This document shows positions 7,165 to 15,706 of a DNA stretch of 64,000 bases, one piece after another. The stretch is from Deltaproteobacteria bacterium (GTDB lineage Bacteria > Desulfobacterota > Desulfobaccia > Desulfobaccales > 0-14-0-80-60-11): contig JASEFS010000008.1 in the NCBI GenBank assembly GCA_030018495.1, positions 53,781 to 117,780 on the forward strand. Direction: 5' to 3'. A model generated the notes under the pieces. It was not told where the DNA came from, did not search any database, and was given only the letters and a program-made list of their open reading frames with translations. How positions within the stretch are numbered: the stretch's first letter is position 1; each line of letters opens with the position of its first letter. Position numbers and translations under genes: made by a program.

Positions 7165-7745
7165 CAGCTAATCCTGTAACATCTTTTGAATATAACGAGG
7201 ATCACCACAGCAGTTATGGATGATATGACGGTTGAGATGAAAGTCGGCAAAAATATCCAATTGGGGTTGGATGAACCATAGCTTGCCAGCAAGCCGATAA
7301 CCGTAAAGGGAATCAATTGGATACTCGAAGTATTGATGACAATGAAGAGCATCATTTCAAAGGTTACGGTGTCAGGCCGGCGGTTGAGCGTCTGCAGGTC
7401 TTCCATGGCCTTTATTCCCAGAGGGGTGGCCGCATTGCCGATGCCGAGGAAGTTTGCCAGCAGGTTGAGGGTTATGGAAGTTATGGCAGGATGTCCTTTG
7501 GGGATTTTGCCAAACACCAGGGCAATGGCAGGCCGGAAAAAATTTGACAGCTTGTGCATCAAACCGGATTCTTCCAGGATTTTGGTAAGCCCCAGCCAGA
7601 GAGAGACAATGCCCAGGAGATAGAGACAAATTTCCACCGCGGCTTTGCCGGCTTCAAACATAGCCTTCGTGAACTCTTCGGTCCTGCCGTTGACCACGGC
7701 AAACACGACACTGATACACATGACCAGCAGCCATATGGTGTTCAT
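7164..7745 (-). CDS. spmA: Spore maturation protein A-like membrane protein
   Basis: A 193-residue multi-pass membrane protein. Recognisable SpmA elements are WLGLTKILEESGLMHKLS, GKIPKGHPAITSITLNLLAN and LGIGNAATPLGIKAM, followed by NTSSIQLIPFTVIGL. It is the first gene of the two-gene spmAB operon. Start chosen at the ATG at 7745, directly ahead of the first membrane helix. Nothing else in the window suggests sporulation. Confidence 0.88.
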   Translation of the reverse strand: MNTIWLLVMCISVVFAVVNGRTEEFTKAMFEAGKAAVEICLYLLGIVSLWLGLTKILEESGLMHKLSNFFRPAIALVFGKIPKGHPAITSITLNLLANFLGIGNAATPLGIKAMEDLQTLNRRPDTVTFEMMLFIVINTSSIQLIPFTVIGLLASYGSSNPNWIFLPTFISTVISSITAVVILVIFKRCYRIS

Positions 7746-8117
7746 TTTGCCTGCCTTAGCGCGCTTTTAAGATTCTTGGCCGGGCCCCCTGAGCGCCGCC
7801 GGCCCGGATCCCTCTGAATCTCTCCCCAATTTTGGCGGATGCAGCAGGAAGAGGATAGCAAATTTTTTCCGGGAAATCAGATAAAGATTTGGCCTCTGCC
7901 CAGCGTCATCCTGCGCACTTGAGCAGACGTTCCGGACGAGGGCGGGGGATAGTCATTCGGGAGTTATGCCGTGTCTTTGAAAAATAAAAGCTGCTTAAAG
8001 AAAAAAATGTCTTTTATCGATTAATAGCAGTATCATACAGTCAGCTTCGGGGGAGTCTCACTTATTTACCAAATAACCAAGAATTTCGTTTAGTTACCGA
8101 AGGATTTTGGTGAAACC
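7746..8117. other. Intergenic region
   Basis: About 370 bp between divergent spmA and the deacetylase-like gene. The right half is AT-rich and presumably holds the deacetylase promoter. I see no ORF with family resemblance, no RNA gene and no strong hairpin. Confidence 0.5.
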
Positions 8118-8921
8118 ATGAGGATGCCAGCCATGCGTCGTCTCCTCAGCGGCTTGGCTTTGCTGGTGCTGTGCTGCCAAGGGTCGGGCGTCCTGGCCGA
8201 AGATCAGGTCAGCGTGCCGATTTTGAATTACCACCGTTTCGGCCCGACGGTGGCTGACAGCATGACGGTGACCACGCCGGTGTTCGAAGCGCAGTTGCAG
8301 TGGCTCAAAGACAACGGCTACACCGTCATTCCCTTGAGGACCCTGGTGGACTACCTGCGCGGCCAGGGTCCGCCCCCGCCTGCCAAAGCCGTGGTGCTCA
8401 CCGCGGACGACGGCCACAAGTCGGTGTATACCGAGATGCTGCCCATCGTGCGCCGGCACCGCATCCCCGTCACCCTGTTCATATATCCTTCCGCTATTTC
8501 CAATGCTCCTTACGCCCTGACCTGGGACCAATTAAAAGAATTGCATCAGACGGGTCTTTTCGACATTCAATCGCACACCCTCTGGAGTCCCAATTTCAAA
8601 AAAGACCGGAAAAAACTTGCGCCCGAGGCCTTCCAGAAATTTGTGGAAGAACAGCTCCAAAAATCCAGGGCCATACTGGAGAAAAAGCTTGGGGGAACGG
8701 TGGATCTCCTGGCTTGGCCCTTCGGGATTTATGACGACTTTCTGGAAAAGGAGGCTGAAAAAGCAGGCTACGTGGCGGCCTTCAGCATCGACCGCCGCCA
8801 CGCCGGCGCCAGCGAAAAAATCATGTCCCAGCCCCGCTACCTGATGGTGAACGGCGACGGCGCCAAGGGCTTCGCCGCCATCATCACCGGCCGGGCCGCA
8901 GCAAAGAGACTGGCAAATTAA
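8118..8921 (+). CDS. Secreted polysaccharide deacetylase-like (NodB-homology) protein with altered metal motif
   Basis: A 267-residue protein with a signal peptide (residues 1-27, RRLLSGLALLVLCC then VLAED) and a NodB fold. Motif 1 reads LTADDGHKSVY instead of the usual TFDDG; the metal-binding aspartates remain. Motif 2 reads QSHTLWSPNF, where the HxxxH metal pair normally has a second histidine and here has Ser (codon AGT). WPFGIYDD corresponds to motif 3. The enzyme class removes acetyl groups from N-acetylated glycans in the envelope. The lost ligand raises the possibility of reduced or changed activity. It precedes a DUF4015 protein and a NamZ fusion on the same strand, suggesting cell-wall or exopolysaccharide processing. 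Confidence 0.85.
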   Translation: MRMPAMRRLLSGLALLVLCCQGSGVLAEDQVSVPILNYHRFGPTVADSMTVTTPVFEAQLQWLKDNGYTVIPLRTLVDYLRGQGPPPPAKAVVLTADDGHKSVYTEMLPIVRRHRIPVTLFIYPSAISNAPYALTWDQLKELHQTGLFDIQSHTLWSPNFKKDRKKLAPEAFQKFVEEQLQKSRAILEKKLGGTVDLLAWPFGIYDDFLEKEAEKAGYVAAFSIDRRHAGASEKIMSQPRYLMVNGDGAKGFAAIITGRAAAKRLAN

Positions 8922-8968
8922 AGCCGCCCGTGCGGGCGGCGTCGACAAATTGCTGGGGGAGAGCAGGC

Positions 8969-10231
8969 ATGAAGAAACATGGGGGGAGTTTACTGATCCT
9001 GCTGGGAGTCCTGTGCTGGGCCGCGGCCGCGCTGGCCTATGAAGGCAAGGTGATGGACGCGGTGACGGGTGAGCCCATCGAGGCCGCGGTGGTAACCTTG
9101 GGCGAACACGCGGTGCGCACCGACAAAGAGGGCGTCTTTCGCTTGGAAGGGAGCGGAGACAAGCTCAAAGTGCGGGCCGCCGGCTACACGCGGCGCGAGA
9201 TTGCCGCCGCGGATTTAGGCAATCCCTATGCGGACATCGCCCTTACCCCCTTCACCGTGAAGGGGCTCTACCTTACGGTCTACGGCATTGCCAGCGCCAA
9301 GCTTAGGGGCGCCGCGCTTGAAACCGTTGAAAGGAACAAACTCAATGCCCTGGTCATCGACGTCAAGGGCGACCGCGGCTTTATCCCCTTCAAGGTGGAT
9401 TTGCCGCTGGCTGAAAAGATCGGCGCCCAAAAGACCATCCTCATCAAAGACATGCAGGCGCTCATGGCCGGCCTCAAAGAAAGGAATCTCTACCTCATCG
9501 CCCGCATCGTGGTTTTTAAAGACGACCTTTTGGCCGGCGCCGAACCGGAGCTGGCGGTCAGGAAGAAAGGCGGCGGCTTCTTCAAGGACCGGGAAAACCT
9601 GCGGTGGGTGGACCCCTTCCGCCGGGAGGTCTGGGACTATAACATCGCCATCGCCAAGATTGCCGCGGAGTTGGGCTTCGACGAAATCCAGTTCGACTAC
9701 GTCCGCTTTCCCGACAACCGGGGGGTGGCCTTTTCCCAGCCCTCCACGGAGGACAGCCGCACCCAGGCGATCACCGAATTTTTAAGAGCCGCGCACCGGG
9801 CCCTCACCCCTTACAACGTATTGGTGGCCGCGGACATTTTCGGCTATGTGGTGTGGAATGCCAACGACGCGGATATCGGCCAGAAGATCGCACCCATCGT
9901 CGAAGCCGTGGACGTGGTCTCGCCCATGCTCTACCCTTCGGGTTACCACTTGGGCATCCCCAAGTACCGCAACCCCGTGAAGAACCCGTATGAAATTATT
10001 TACCTGTCTTTGAAACGGGCTTATGAGCGCACCGGCGCCTCGCCCCGGCGCTTCCGCCCATGGCTCCAGGCCTTCCGCGACTACGCCTTCGGCGGCGGCG
10101 ATTTCAAAGAGGAACGCATGCGCACCCAAATCAAGGCTTCGGATGATTTCGGGGCCAGCGGCTGGATGTTCTGGAACCCGCGCAACATTTATCCAACCGG
10201 GGATTTTTCGAACATCGGCAAAGGGGGATAG
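8969..10231 (+). CDS. Secreted DUF4015-type putative glycoside hydrolase with N-terminal carboxypeptidase-regulatory-like domain
   Basis: A 420-residue protein from the ATG at 8969, preceded by GGGGGAG. It has a signal peptide (residues 1-23), a short beta-sandwich like the carboxypeptidase regulatory domain (YEGKVMDAVTGEPIEAAVVT, about 24-85), then a TIM-barrel-like region. Typical DUF4015 strings are LNALVIDVKGDRG, LIARIVVFKD, LGFDEIQFDYVRFPD and VVSPMLYPSGYH, with acidic residues at strand ends suited to glycosidase catalysis. The substrate is unknown. It begins 47 bp after the deacetylase gene and is probably co-transcribed with it. Confidence 0.85.
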   Translation: MKKHGGSLLILLGVLCWAAAALAYEGKVMDAVTGEPIEAAVVTLGEHAVRTDKEGVFRLEGSGDKLKVRAAGYTRREIAAADLGNPYADIALTPFTVKGLYLTVYGIASAKLRGAALETVERNKLNALVIDVKGDRGFIPFKVDLPLAEKIGAQKTILIKDMQALMAGLKERNLYLIARIVVFKDDLLAGAEPELAVRKKGGGFFKDRENLRWVDPFRREVWDYNIAIAKIAAELGFDEIQFDYVRFPDNRGVAFSQPSTEDSRTQAITEFLRAAHRALTPYNVLVAADIFGYVVWNANDADIGQKIAPIVEAVDVVSPMLYPSGYHLGIPKYRNPVKNPYEIIYLSLKRAYERTGASPRRFRPWLQAFRDYAFGGGDFKEERMRTQIKASDDFGASGWMFWNPRNIYPTGDFSNIGKGG

Positions 10232-10309
10232 TGGTCAGGGAAGAAGATTGGCGCCGGAATATTATTAAAGCAAATGACATTCGGTTTCAAGTCGCGTAAA
10301 AACAAGTCT

Positions 10310-12742
10310 ATGAATCGTTGCCGCCGGCTCTTTCCTGCTTTAGTTGTGCTTATGGGGGCTGTTTTGCTGGGCTTTGCCGTCGGCTGCACCCGCGTGCCGC
10401 CCCCTGCCCCCCCGGTTGAAGCCCCGCGCGTGGTCATCCCGCCCCCGGAGCCTGAGAAACCTGCCGAGCCCCGGCCTGGATTTCCCGAGGTCGAGACGCC
10501 GCGCTTTGCCCGCATCAGCCAGGCGGCCCGACAGGAGATCGCCGCGGGACGCCTCCCCGGGGCCGTCATCCTGGTGGGTCATCAGGGCGAAATCGTCTAC
10601 CGCAAGGCCTTCGGCTTCCGGGCTTTACAGCCCTTGCCCCAGCCCATGACCCCGGACACCATCTTCGATCTGGCCTCCCTGACCAAAGTCGTGGCCACCA
10701 GCACCGCGGTCATGCAGTTGGCCGAACGCGGCCAGGTGGACCTGGATCGTCCGGCGGCAGTGTACTGGCCGGAGTTCGCCCAAAACGGCAAGGGGCGCAT
10801 CAGCCTGCGCCACCTCTTGACCCACACCTCAGGTTTGCGGGCCGAGGTGAACAGCAAGGTCCGCTGGTCGGGCTACCAGGGGGCTTTGGCCGCGATCGCC
10901 GCGGACCGGCCGGTGAACCCGCCGGGTACGGCTTTTCGCTACAGCGACGCCAACTTCATCGTCTTGGGGGAGATTGTCCGGCGGGTCTCGGGTCTGCCCC
11001 TCGATGCGTATTGCGCCCGGGAGATTTTTCAGCCGCTGGGGCTGCATGATACGTCCTTCAAGCCGCCGCCGGGCCGCCGGGCCCGCTTGGCGCCGTCCGA
11101 CCTGCGCTGGGGCGAAGTCCAGGACCCCACCGCTTACCGCATGGGCGGGGTGGCCGGGCATGCGGGGCTTTTTTCCATTGCGGACGATTTGGCCGTATTC
11201 GCCCAGATGCTCATTGATGAAGGCATGTGGCGCGGCCGGCGCATCCTTACTCCCGCGTCCGTGGCCGCCTTGGCGAAGGCCCACCGCCTCCCCGCCAGTT
11301 CCACCCGCCGCGGCCTAGGCTGGGATATCTATTCGCCTTACAGCAAGGAGCACACCGCGTCTTTCCCCCAGGGCTCATTCGGGCATACCGGCTATACCGG
11401 CACTTCCATGTGGATCGACCCCAAATCCGAAACCTTCCTGATCATCCTAACCAACCGCCTGCACCCTGACGGCAAGGGGCAGGTCAAGCCGCTGCGGGCC
11501 AAGGCTGCGGCTGCGGTGGCCGCGGCCGTGCCCATGGGTCCCCCAGCCGAAGCTGCCTATGGCCGCGTCGGCCCGGAACCGGCGATGGCGGGCCGGGGAC
11601 AGGCAGACGCCATTGAGCGGGTGCAGACCGGGGTTGAAGTGCTGGCGGCCTCGGGTTTCGCGCCGCTGGCAGGCAAAAATGTCGGCATCATCACCAATCA
11701 TACCGGCATCGACGCCGCGGGCCGCTCCACCATCAGCCTGCTCTGCCGGGCTCCCGGCGTCAAGGTGCGCGCCGTTTTCAGCCCGGAGCACGGACTGACC
11801 GGCGAACTGGACGAGAAGGTCGCGTCCGGCCTGGACCCCGCCACCGGCCTGCCCGTCTACAGCCTGTACGGCGACACCAAACGGCCCACCGCCGGCATGC
11901 TTAAGGGCCTGGATGCCCTGGTTTACGACATCCAGGATGTGGGGGCGCGGTTCTATACCTATATCACCACCATGGCCTATGCCATGGAGGCCGCCGCGGC
12001 CGCGGGTCTGGACTTCTACGTGCTGGACCGCCCCAACCCCATCAACGCGGCTGTCGTTCAAGGCCCGGTAATGGACCGGGCTATGAAGTCCTTCATCGGC
12101 TATTTCCCTCTGCCGGTGCGCTACGGCATGACCGCGGGGGAGCTGGCGCGGCTGTTTAATTTCGAAAGCGCGATCGGCGCCAGGCTGCATGTCATTGAAA
12201 TGCAGGGCTACCGGCGGCAAGCATGGTTCGATGAAACCGGGCTGCCGTGGGTCAATCCGTCACCCAACATCCGATCGCTGACCCAGGCGATCTTATACCC
12301 TGGGGTGGCGCTGGTGGAATCCGCCAACGTAAGCGTCGGCCGGGGCACCGCGACGCCGTTCGAGGTCGTGGGCGCGCCCTGGGTTTCGGCTGAGCGGCTG
12401 GCGGCTCATTTAAACCGGCGGAACATTGCCGGAGTGGCCTTCGCACCCGCGACCTTCGTGCCCCGGACAAGCCGCTTCTGCCGGAAACGCTGCGAAGGCG
12501 TGCGCCTGCGGGTGACGGACCGGGACCTGCTCGACGCGCCGGCGCTGGGCCTCGAACTGGCAGCCGCCTTATACCGCCTGCATCCCGGGGAATTCGACAT
12601 CGACCGGACCCTCGCCATGATCGGGGCGCCTGAGGTTCTTCAGGCCATCAAGAGCGGCAAAGATCCGCAAGAAATTAGCCAAAGGTGGCAGCTAAGGTTG
12701 GCTGAATTCCTCCGAATACGCGCCAGATATCTCCTTTACTAG
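10310..12742 (+). CDS. Lipoprotein fusion of a class C beta-lactamase-like serine hydrolase and a NamZ-type (DUF1343) exo-N-acetylmuramidase
   Basis: About 810 residues. The N-terminus has a lipoprotein signal with lipobox FAVGC near residue 26, then a Pro-rich linker. Residues about 70-410 are a penicillin-binding/beta-lactamase fold: SLTK (Ser-x-x-Lys nucleophile), LLTHTSGL, YSDANF as the Tyr motif, and GHTGYTGTS as the third box. Residues about 440-810 match DUF1343/NamZ: VGIITNHTGID, FSPEHGLTG, YDIQDVGARFYTYI, LDRPNPI and PSPNIRS. NamZ enzymes release N-acetylmuramic acid from peptidoglycan fragments; the serine hydrolase half could cleave peptide or ester links on the same substrate. The start at 10310 places the lipobox normally; an upstream ATG at 10274 is possible. 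Neither has a strong ribosome-binding site. Confidence 0.88.
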   Translation: MNRCRRLFPALVVLMGAVLLGFAVGCTRVPPPAPPVEAPRVVIPPPEPEKPAEPRPGFPEVETPRFARISQAARQEIAAGRLPGAVILVGHQGEIVYRKAFGFRALQPLPQPMTPDTIFDLASLTKVVATSTAVMQLAERGQVDLDRPAAVYWPEFAQNGKGRISLRHLLTHTSGLRAEVNSKVRWSGYQGALAAIAADRPVNPPGTAFRYSDANFIVLGEIVRRVSGLPLDAYCAREIFQPLGLHDTSFKPPPGRRARLAPSDLRWGEVQDPTAYRMGGVAGHAGLFSIADDLAVFAQMLIDEGMWRGRRILTPASVAALAKAHRLPASSTRRGLGWDIYSPYSKEHTASFPQGSFGHTGYTGTSMWIDPKSETFLIILTNRLHPDGKGQVKPLRAKAAAAVAAAVPMGPPAEAAYGRVGPEPAMAGRGQADAIERVQTGVEVLAASGFAPLAGKNVGIITNHTGIDAAGRSTISLLCRAPGVKVRAVFSPEHGLTGELDEKVASGLDPATGLPVYSLYGDTKRPTAGMLKGLDALVYDIQDVGARFYTYITTMAYAMEAAAAAGLDFYVLDRPNPINAAVVQGPVMDRAMKSFIGYFPLPVRYGMTAGELARLFNFESAIGARLHVIEMQGYRRQAWFDETGLPWVNPSPNIRSLTQAILYPGVALVESANVSVGRGTATPFEVVGAPWVSAERLAAHLNRRNIAGVAFAPATFVPRTSRFCRKRCEGVRLRVTDRDLLDAPALGLELAAALYRLHPGEFDIDRTLAMIGAPEVLQAIKSGKDPQEISQRWQLRLAEFLRIRARYLLY

Positions 12743-12960
12743 TCTGTGTTTCTCTTCTCCAGATCCGATCTGCTTCGCAGCCCGGCAGTTGGCTGTCATT
12801 AAGTCCAGAGTCTTCTCCAAGCGGGACCCTGCGGCCTTCGGAACCTGCCGCCATGGGAGCTTAAGTTTAGCCCGCTTTATTCATGAGCTTTTCAAAATAT
12901 GCGGCAACCCATTGAAATATATAATTAAAACGGGAAGTTCGGAAAAGCGGAGTGTTTTTT

Positions 12961-12983
12961 GCACAGGCTGGGAAAGCCTGTGC
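12961..12983. repeat. Dispersed palindromic repeat (GCACAGGCT type)
   Basis: GCACAGGCT and AGCCTGTGC arms separated by GGGAA. Same family as the copy at 3506-3526, including a nearby CCGAG. Another intergenic location between unrelated genes supports a REP-like dispersed element. Confidence 0.7.
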
Positions 12984-13093
12984 CACCGAGTCCTTCGGTC
13001 TTTGGCCTGACACTATCCCTGGGGCTATACCTGCAGAGTGAACTCGAGACTGTCCGGAAACTTCTCAGCCGAACTGGAAAGCCTGGCTTGACC

Positions 13094-13133
13094 TTCCCCT
13101 GCCTGGCGTAAAGTCCGGGCAGGGGAATCTTTT
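13094..13133 (+). terminator. Hairpin terminator between convergent genes
   Basis: TTCCCCTGCC (13094-13103) pairs with GGCAGGGGAA (13118-13127), followed on the plus strand by TCTTTT. It lies about 20 bp from the glgP stop and may act in both directions. Confidence 0.6.
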
Positions 13134-13148
13134 GTTAATGCCGGGATT

Positions 13149-15614
13149 TTAGAGCGCCCTGACTTTCCAGACCTTATCGCAGTACTCCCGGATGGCCCGG
13201 TCCGAAGAGAATTTGCCCATACGGGCCGTGTTGAGGATGGACATGCGGGTCCAGCGCTTCTCATCCCGGAAGATCTGGTCTATTTCGTTCTGCCGTTCCA
13301 CGTAGGACCGGTAGTCGGCCAGCACCAGATATTCGTCGCAGCATAGAAGTGAGTGCACCAGGGGCTGGAACAGGTTCCGGTCGCCGTGGGCAAAAAACCC
13401 TGAGCTGATAAGGTCCAAAGCTTCCTTAAGGTCCGGGTAGTCGCGGTAATAATGGTAAGGGTCGTAGCCCCTGGCCTTCAAGCTTTGGACCTCCTCCGCA
13501 GTAAGCCCGAACAGGAAGAAATTTTCCGGTCCCACCTGCTCTCTAATCTCCACGTTGGCGCCGTCCAGCGTGCCGATGGTCAGGGCGCCGTTCATGGCGA
13601 ACTTCATGTTGCCGGTGCCGGAGGCCTCCTTACCCGCAGTGGAGATCTGCTCCGAGAGGTCAGCCGCGGGGTACACCAATTGGCCGCTCTTCACATTGAA
13701 ATCCGGAAAAAACACCACCTTGAGGCGGTCCCGAACGTCCGGGTCGTTATTCACCACTTCGGCCACGGAGTTGATGAGCTTGATGATGAGCTTGGCCATG
13801 TAGTAGCCGGGCGCCGCCTTGCCTCCGAAGATAAAGGTGCGGGGCGTGATATCCTGCTCCGGCCGGCGCTTCAGGCGGTTATACAGGGTGATGATGTGCA
13901 GTACGTTTAAATGCTGCCGCTTGTATTCGTGAATGCGCTTCACCTGGATGTCAAACAGGGAGGCGGGATTCACGGCCACTCCGGTGCGCTTCCGGATGAC
14001 GTCGGCCAGACGGGTTTTGTTTTCCAGTTTCACCCGGCGCCATTCCCGATGGAATTTCAGGTTTTCGGCAAACTCCTCCAGACGCTTTAGTTCCTCCAAG
14101 TTCTTGACCCAGGTATCCCCGATCTTTTGGCTGATGAGTTTGCTCAGCAGGAGATTGCTCAGGGCCAGAAACCGCCGCGGGGTAACGCCGTTGGTGATAT
14201 TGAGAAACTTCTCCGGCCACATTTCGTAGAAATCCTGGAGCACGGTGCTCTTCAGGAGGTCGGTGTGGAGGGCCGCCACCCCGTTGATGGCATGGCAGCC
14301 CACACAGGCGAGATTAGCCATGCGCACGAACTTCCCGCCGGTTTCCTCAATGAGGGAGAGCCGCCGCACCCGATCCTCATCCAGAGGATATCGAAGCCGC
14401 ACCTCATCCAGGAAACGACGGTTGATTTCAAAGATGATTTCCAGATGCCGGGGCAGGAGTTCGGCAAAAAGGGGCAGCGGCCACTTTTCCAGGGCTTCGG
14501 GCAACAGGGTGTGGTTGGTGTAGGCCAGAGTCTTCCGGGTAATCTCCCAGGCCTGCTCCCAGGGGAGGAAATGCTCGTCCACCAGGAGCCGCATCAGTTC
14601 GGCCACCGCGATGGAGGGATGGGTGTCGTTGAGCTGCACCGCCACCCTTTCATGGAAATTGTCCAGATTTTTATGGCGCATGAGGTGAATGCGAATTAAA
14701 TCCTGGAGCGAACAGGAGACGAAAAGGTGCTGCTGCGCCAACCTCAGGCGTTTGCCCACCTGAGGCTCATCATTGGGATAGAGCACCTTGGTAACGGTTT
14801 CCGAGACCATCTTCTCATGGACCGCGCCATAATAATCACCCACGTTAAAGTCCTGGAAATCAAATTCTTCCACCGCTTCCGCTTTCCACAGGCGCAAGAG
14901 ATTGGCGGTTTTCCCCCGGTAGCCCTGAATCGGGTAGTCGTAAGCCTCCCCTCTCACCACCGCGCCGGGCACCCAGCGCCTGCGCAGGTCGCCGTCGGCA
15001 TCCCTGTAGGCTTCGGTATAGCCTTTCCAACCCACCCGATAGGCGATTTCCGGCCGGCAGATCTCCCAAGGATTTCCCAGTTCCAGCCATTTGTCCGTGA
15101 TCTCCACCTGCCAGCCGTCCCGGATTTCCTGGTCGAAAATGCCGAATTCGTAGCGGATGCCGTAGCCGATGGCAGGCACCTCCAGGGTGGCCAGGGAGTC
15201 CAGATAGCAGGCGGCCAGTCGGCCGAGACCCCCGTTTCCCAGCCCTGGCTCGCCTTCCTGATCCAGCAGTTCCTCGAAATTGAGTCCGTGGTAGGAAACG
15301 GCTTCCTTGACCTGCTCCCATATGCCCAGGTTGATGAGGTTGTTCCCCAATTGAGGGCCAATCAAAAATTCCGCCGACAAATAGGCCACCACCCTGGTGT
15401 CGTCGTTGATGGTCCGCAAAGTTCCCACCCAGTTATGGAGCAGGCGGTCCCGGACCGTGTAGGCCAGGGCCATGTACCAGTCGTTTTTGGTAGCCAGTTC
15501 GGGGGGGCGGCCCTGGATGTAGTAAAGGTTGTCCAAAAGGGCCTGGGACAGGATCTCCGGGCTGAGGCCGGTGCGAATATCTTCTTTTTGTTGCGACTTT
15601 TGCTGCTTTTCCAT
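13149..15614 (-). CDS. glgP: Glycogen/starch/alpha-glucan phosphorylase
   Basis: 821 residues, normal for GT35. The pyridoxal-phosphate site is clear: EASGTGNMKFAMNGALTIGT, with the lysine in GNMK. Other family blocks are LGNGGLGRLAACYLDSLATL, YGIRYEFGIFDQ, VQLNDTHPSIAVAELMR, YTNHTLLPEALEKWPL and KRIHEYKRQHLN. It phosphorolyses alpha-1,4-glucan to glucose-1-phosphate in the cytoplasm and pairs functionally with glgA at 42.2-43.6 kb. The start ATG at 15614 follows a GGGGAAG site. It stands alone, with a long convergent gap downstream and a different-function gene upstream. Confidence 0.96.
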   Translation of the reverse strand: MEKQQKSQQKEDIRTGLSPEILSQALLDNLYYIQGRPPELATKNDWYMALAYTVRDRLLHNWVGTLRTINDDTRVVAYLSAEFLIGPQLGNNLINLGIWEQVKEAVSYHGLNFEELLDQEGEPGLGNGGLGRLAACYLDSLATLEVPAIGYGIRYEFGIFDQEIRDGWQVEITDKWLELGNPWEICRPEIAYRVGWKGYTEAYRDADGDLRRRWVPGAVVRGEAYDYPIQGYRGKTANLLRLWKAEAVEEFDFQDFNVGDYYGAVHEKMVSETVTKVLYPNDEPQVGKRLRLAQQHLFVSCSLQDLIRIHLMRHKNLDNFHERVAVQLNDTHPSIAVAELMRLLVDEHFLPWEQAWEITRKTLAYTNHTLLPEALEKWPLPLFAELLPRHLEIIFEINRRFLDEVRLRYPLDEDRVRRLSLIEETGGKFVRMANLACVGCHAINGVAALHTDLLKSTVLQDFYEMWPEKFLNITNGVTPRRFLALSNLLLSKLISQKIGDTWVKNLEELKRLEEFAENLKFHREWRRVKLENKTRLADVIRKRTGVAVNPASLFDIQVKRIHEYKRQHLNVLHIITLYNRLKRRPEQDITPRTFIFGGKAAPGYYMAKLIIKLINSVAEVVNNDPDVRDRLKVVFFPDFNVKSGQLVYPAADLSEQISTAGKEASGTGNMKFAMNGALTIGTLDGANVEIREQVGPENFFLFGLTAEEVQSLKARGYDPYHYYRDYPDLKEALDLISSGFFAHGDRNLFQPLVHSLLCCDEYLVLADYRSYVERQNEIDQIFRDEKRWTRMSILNTARMGKFSSDRAIREYCDKVWKVRAL

Positions 15615-15706
15615 GGTCTTCCCCTGGAAGCCGTCCTCTTCTGAAAGCTCTCAGGTCCTCCCGGTTGCTTTAGCCGCGTGCAATTGAGGCATGGAAGCAA
15701 ACCTTC

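Larger units (their letters stand above)
12743..13148. other. Intergenic region between convergent genes
   Basis: About 400 bp between the NamZ fusion and glgP, which converge here. It contains a dispersed GCACAGGCT palindrome (12961-12983) and a hairpin at 13094-13127. I see no supportable gene; a 73-codon frame at 12789 has no family features. Confidence 0.5.

Noticed and set aside
8060-8105. GTTACC and TAACC words upstream of the deacetylase gene as a fourth SARP site
   Set aside because: The two words are not 11 bp apart and face opposite ways.
12789-13010. 73-codon plus-strand frame in the convergent gap
   Set aside because: No ribosome-binding site and it runs through a dispersed palindrome.
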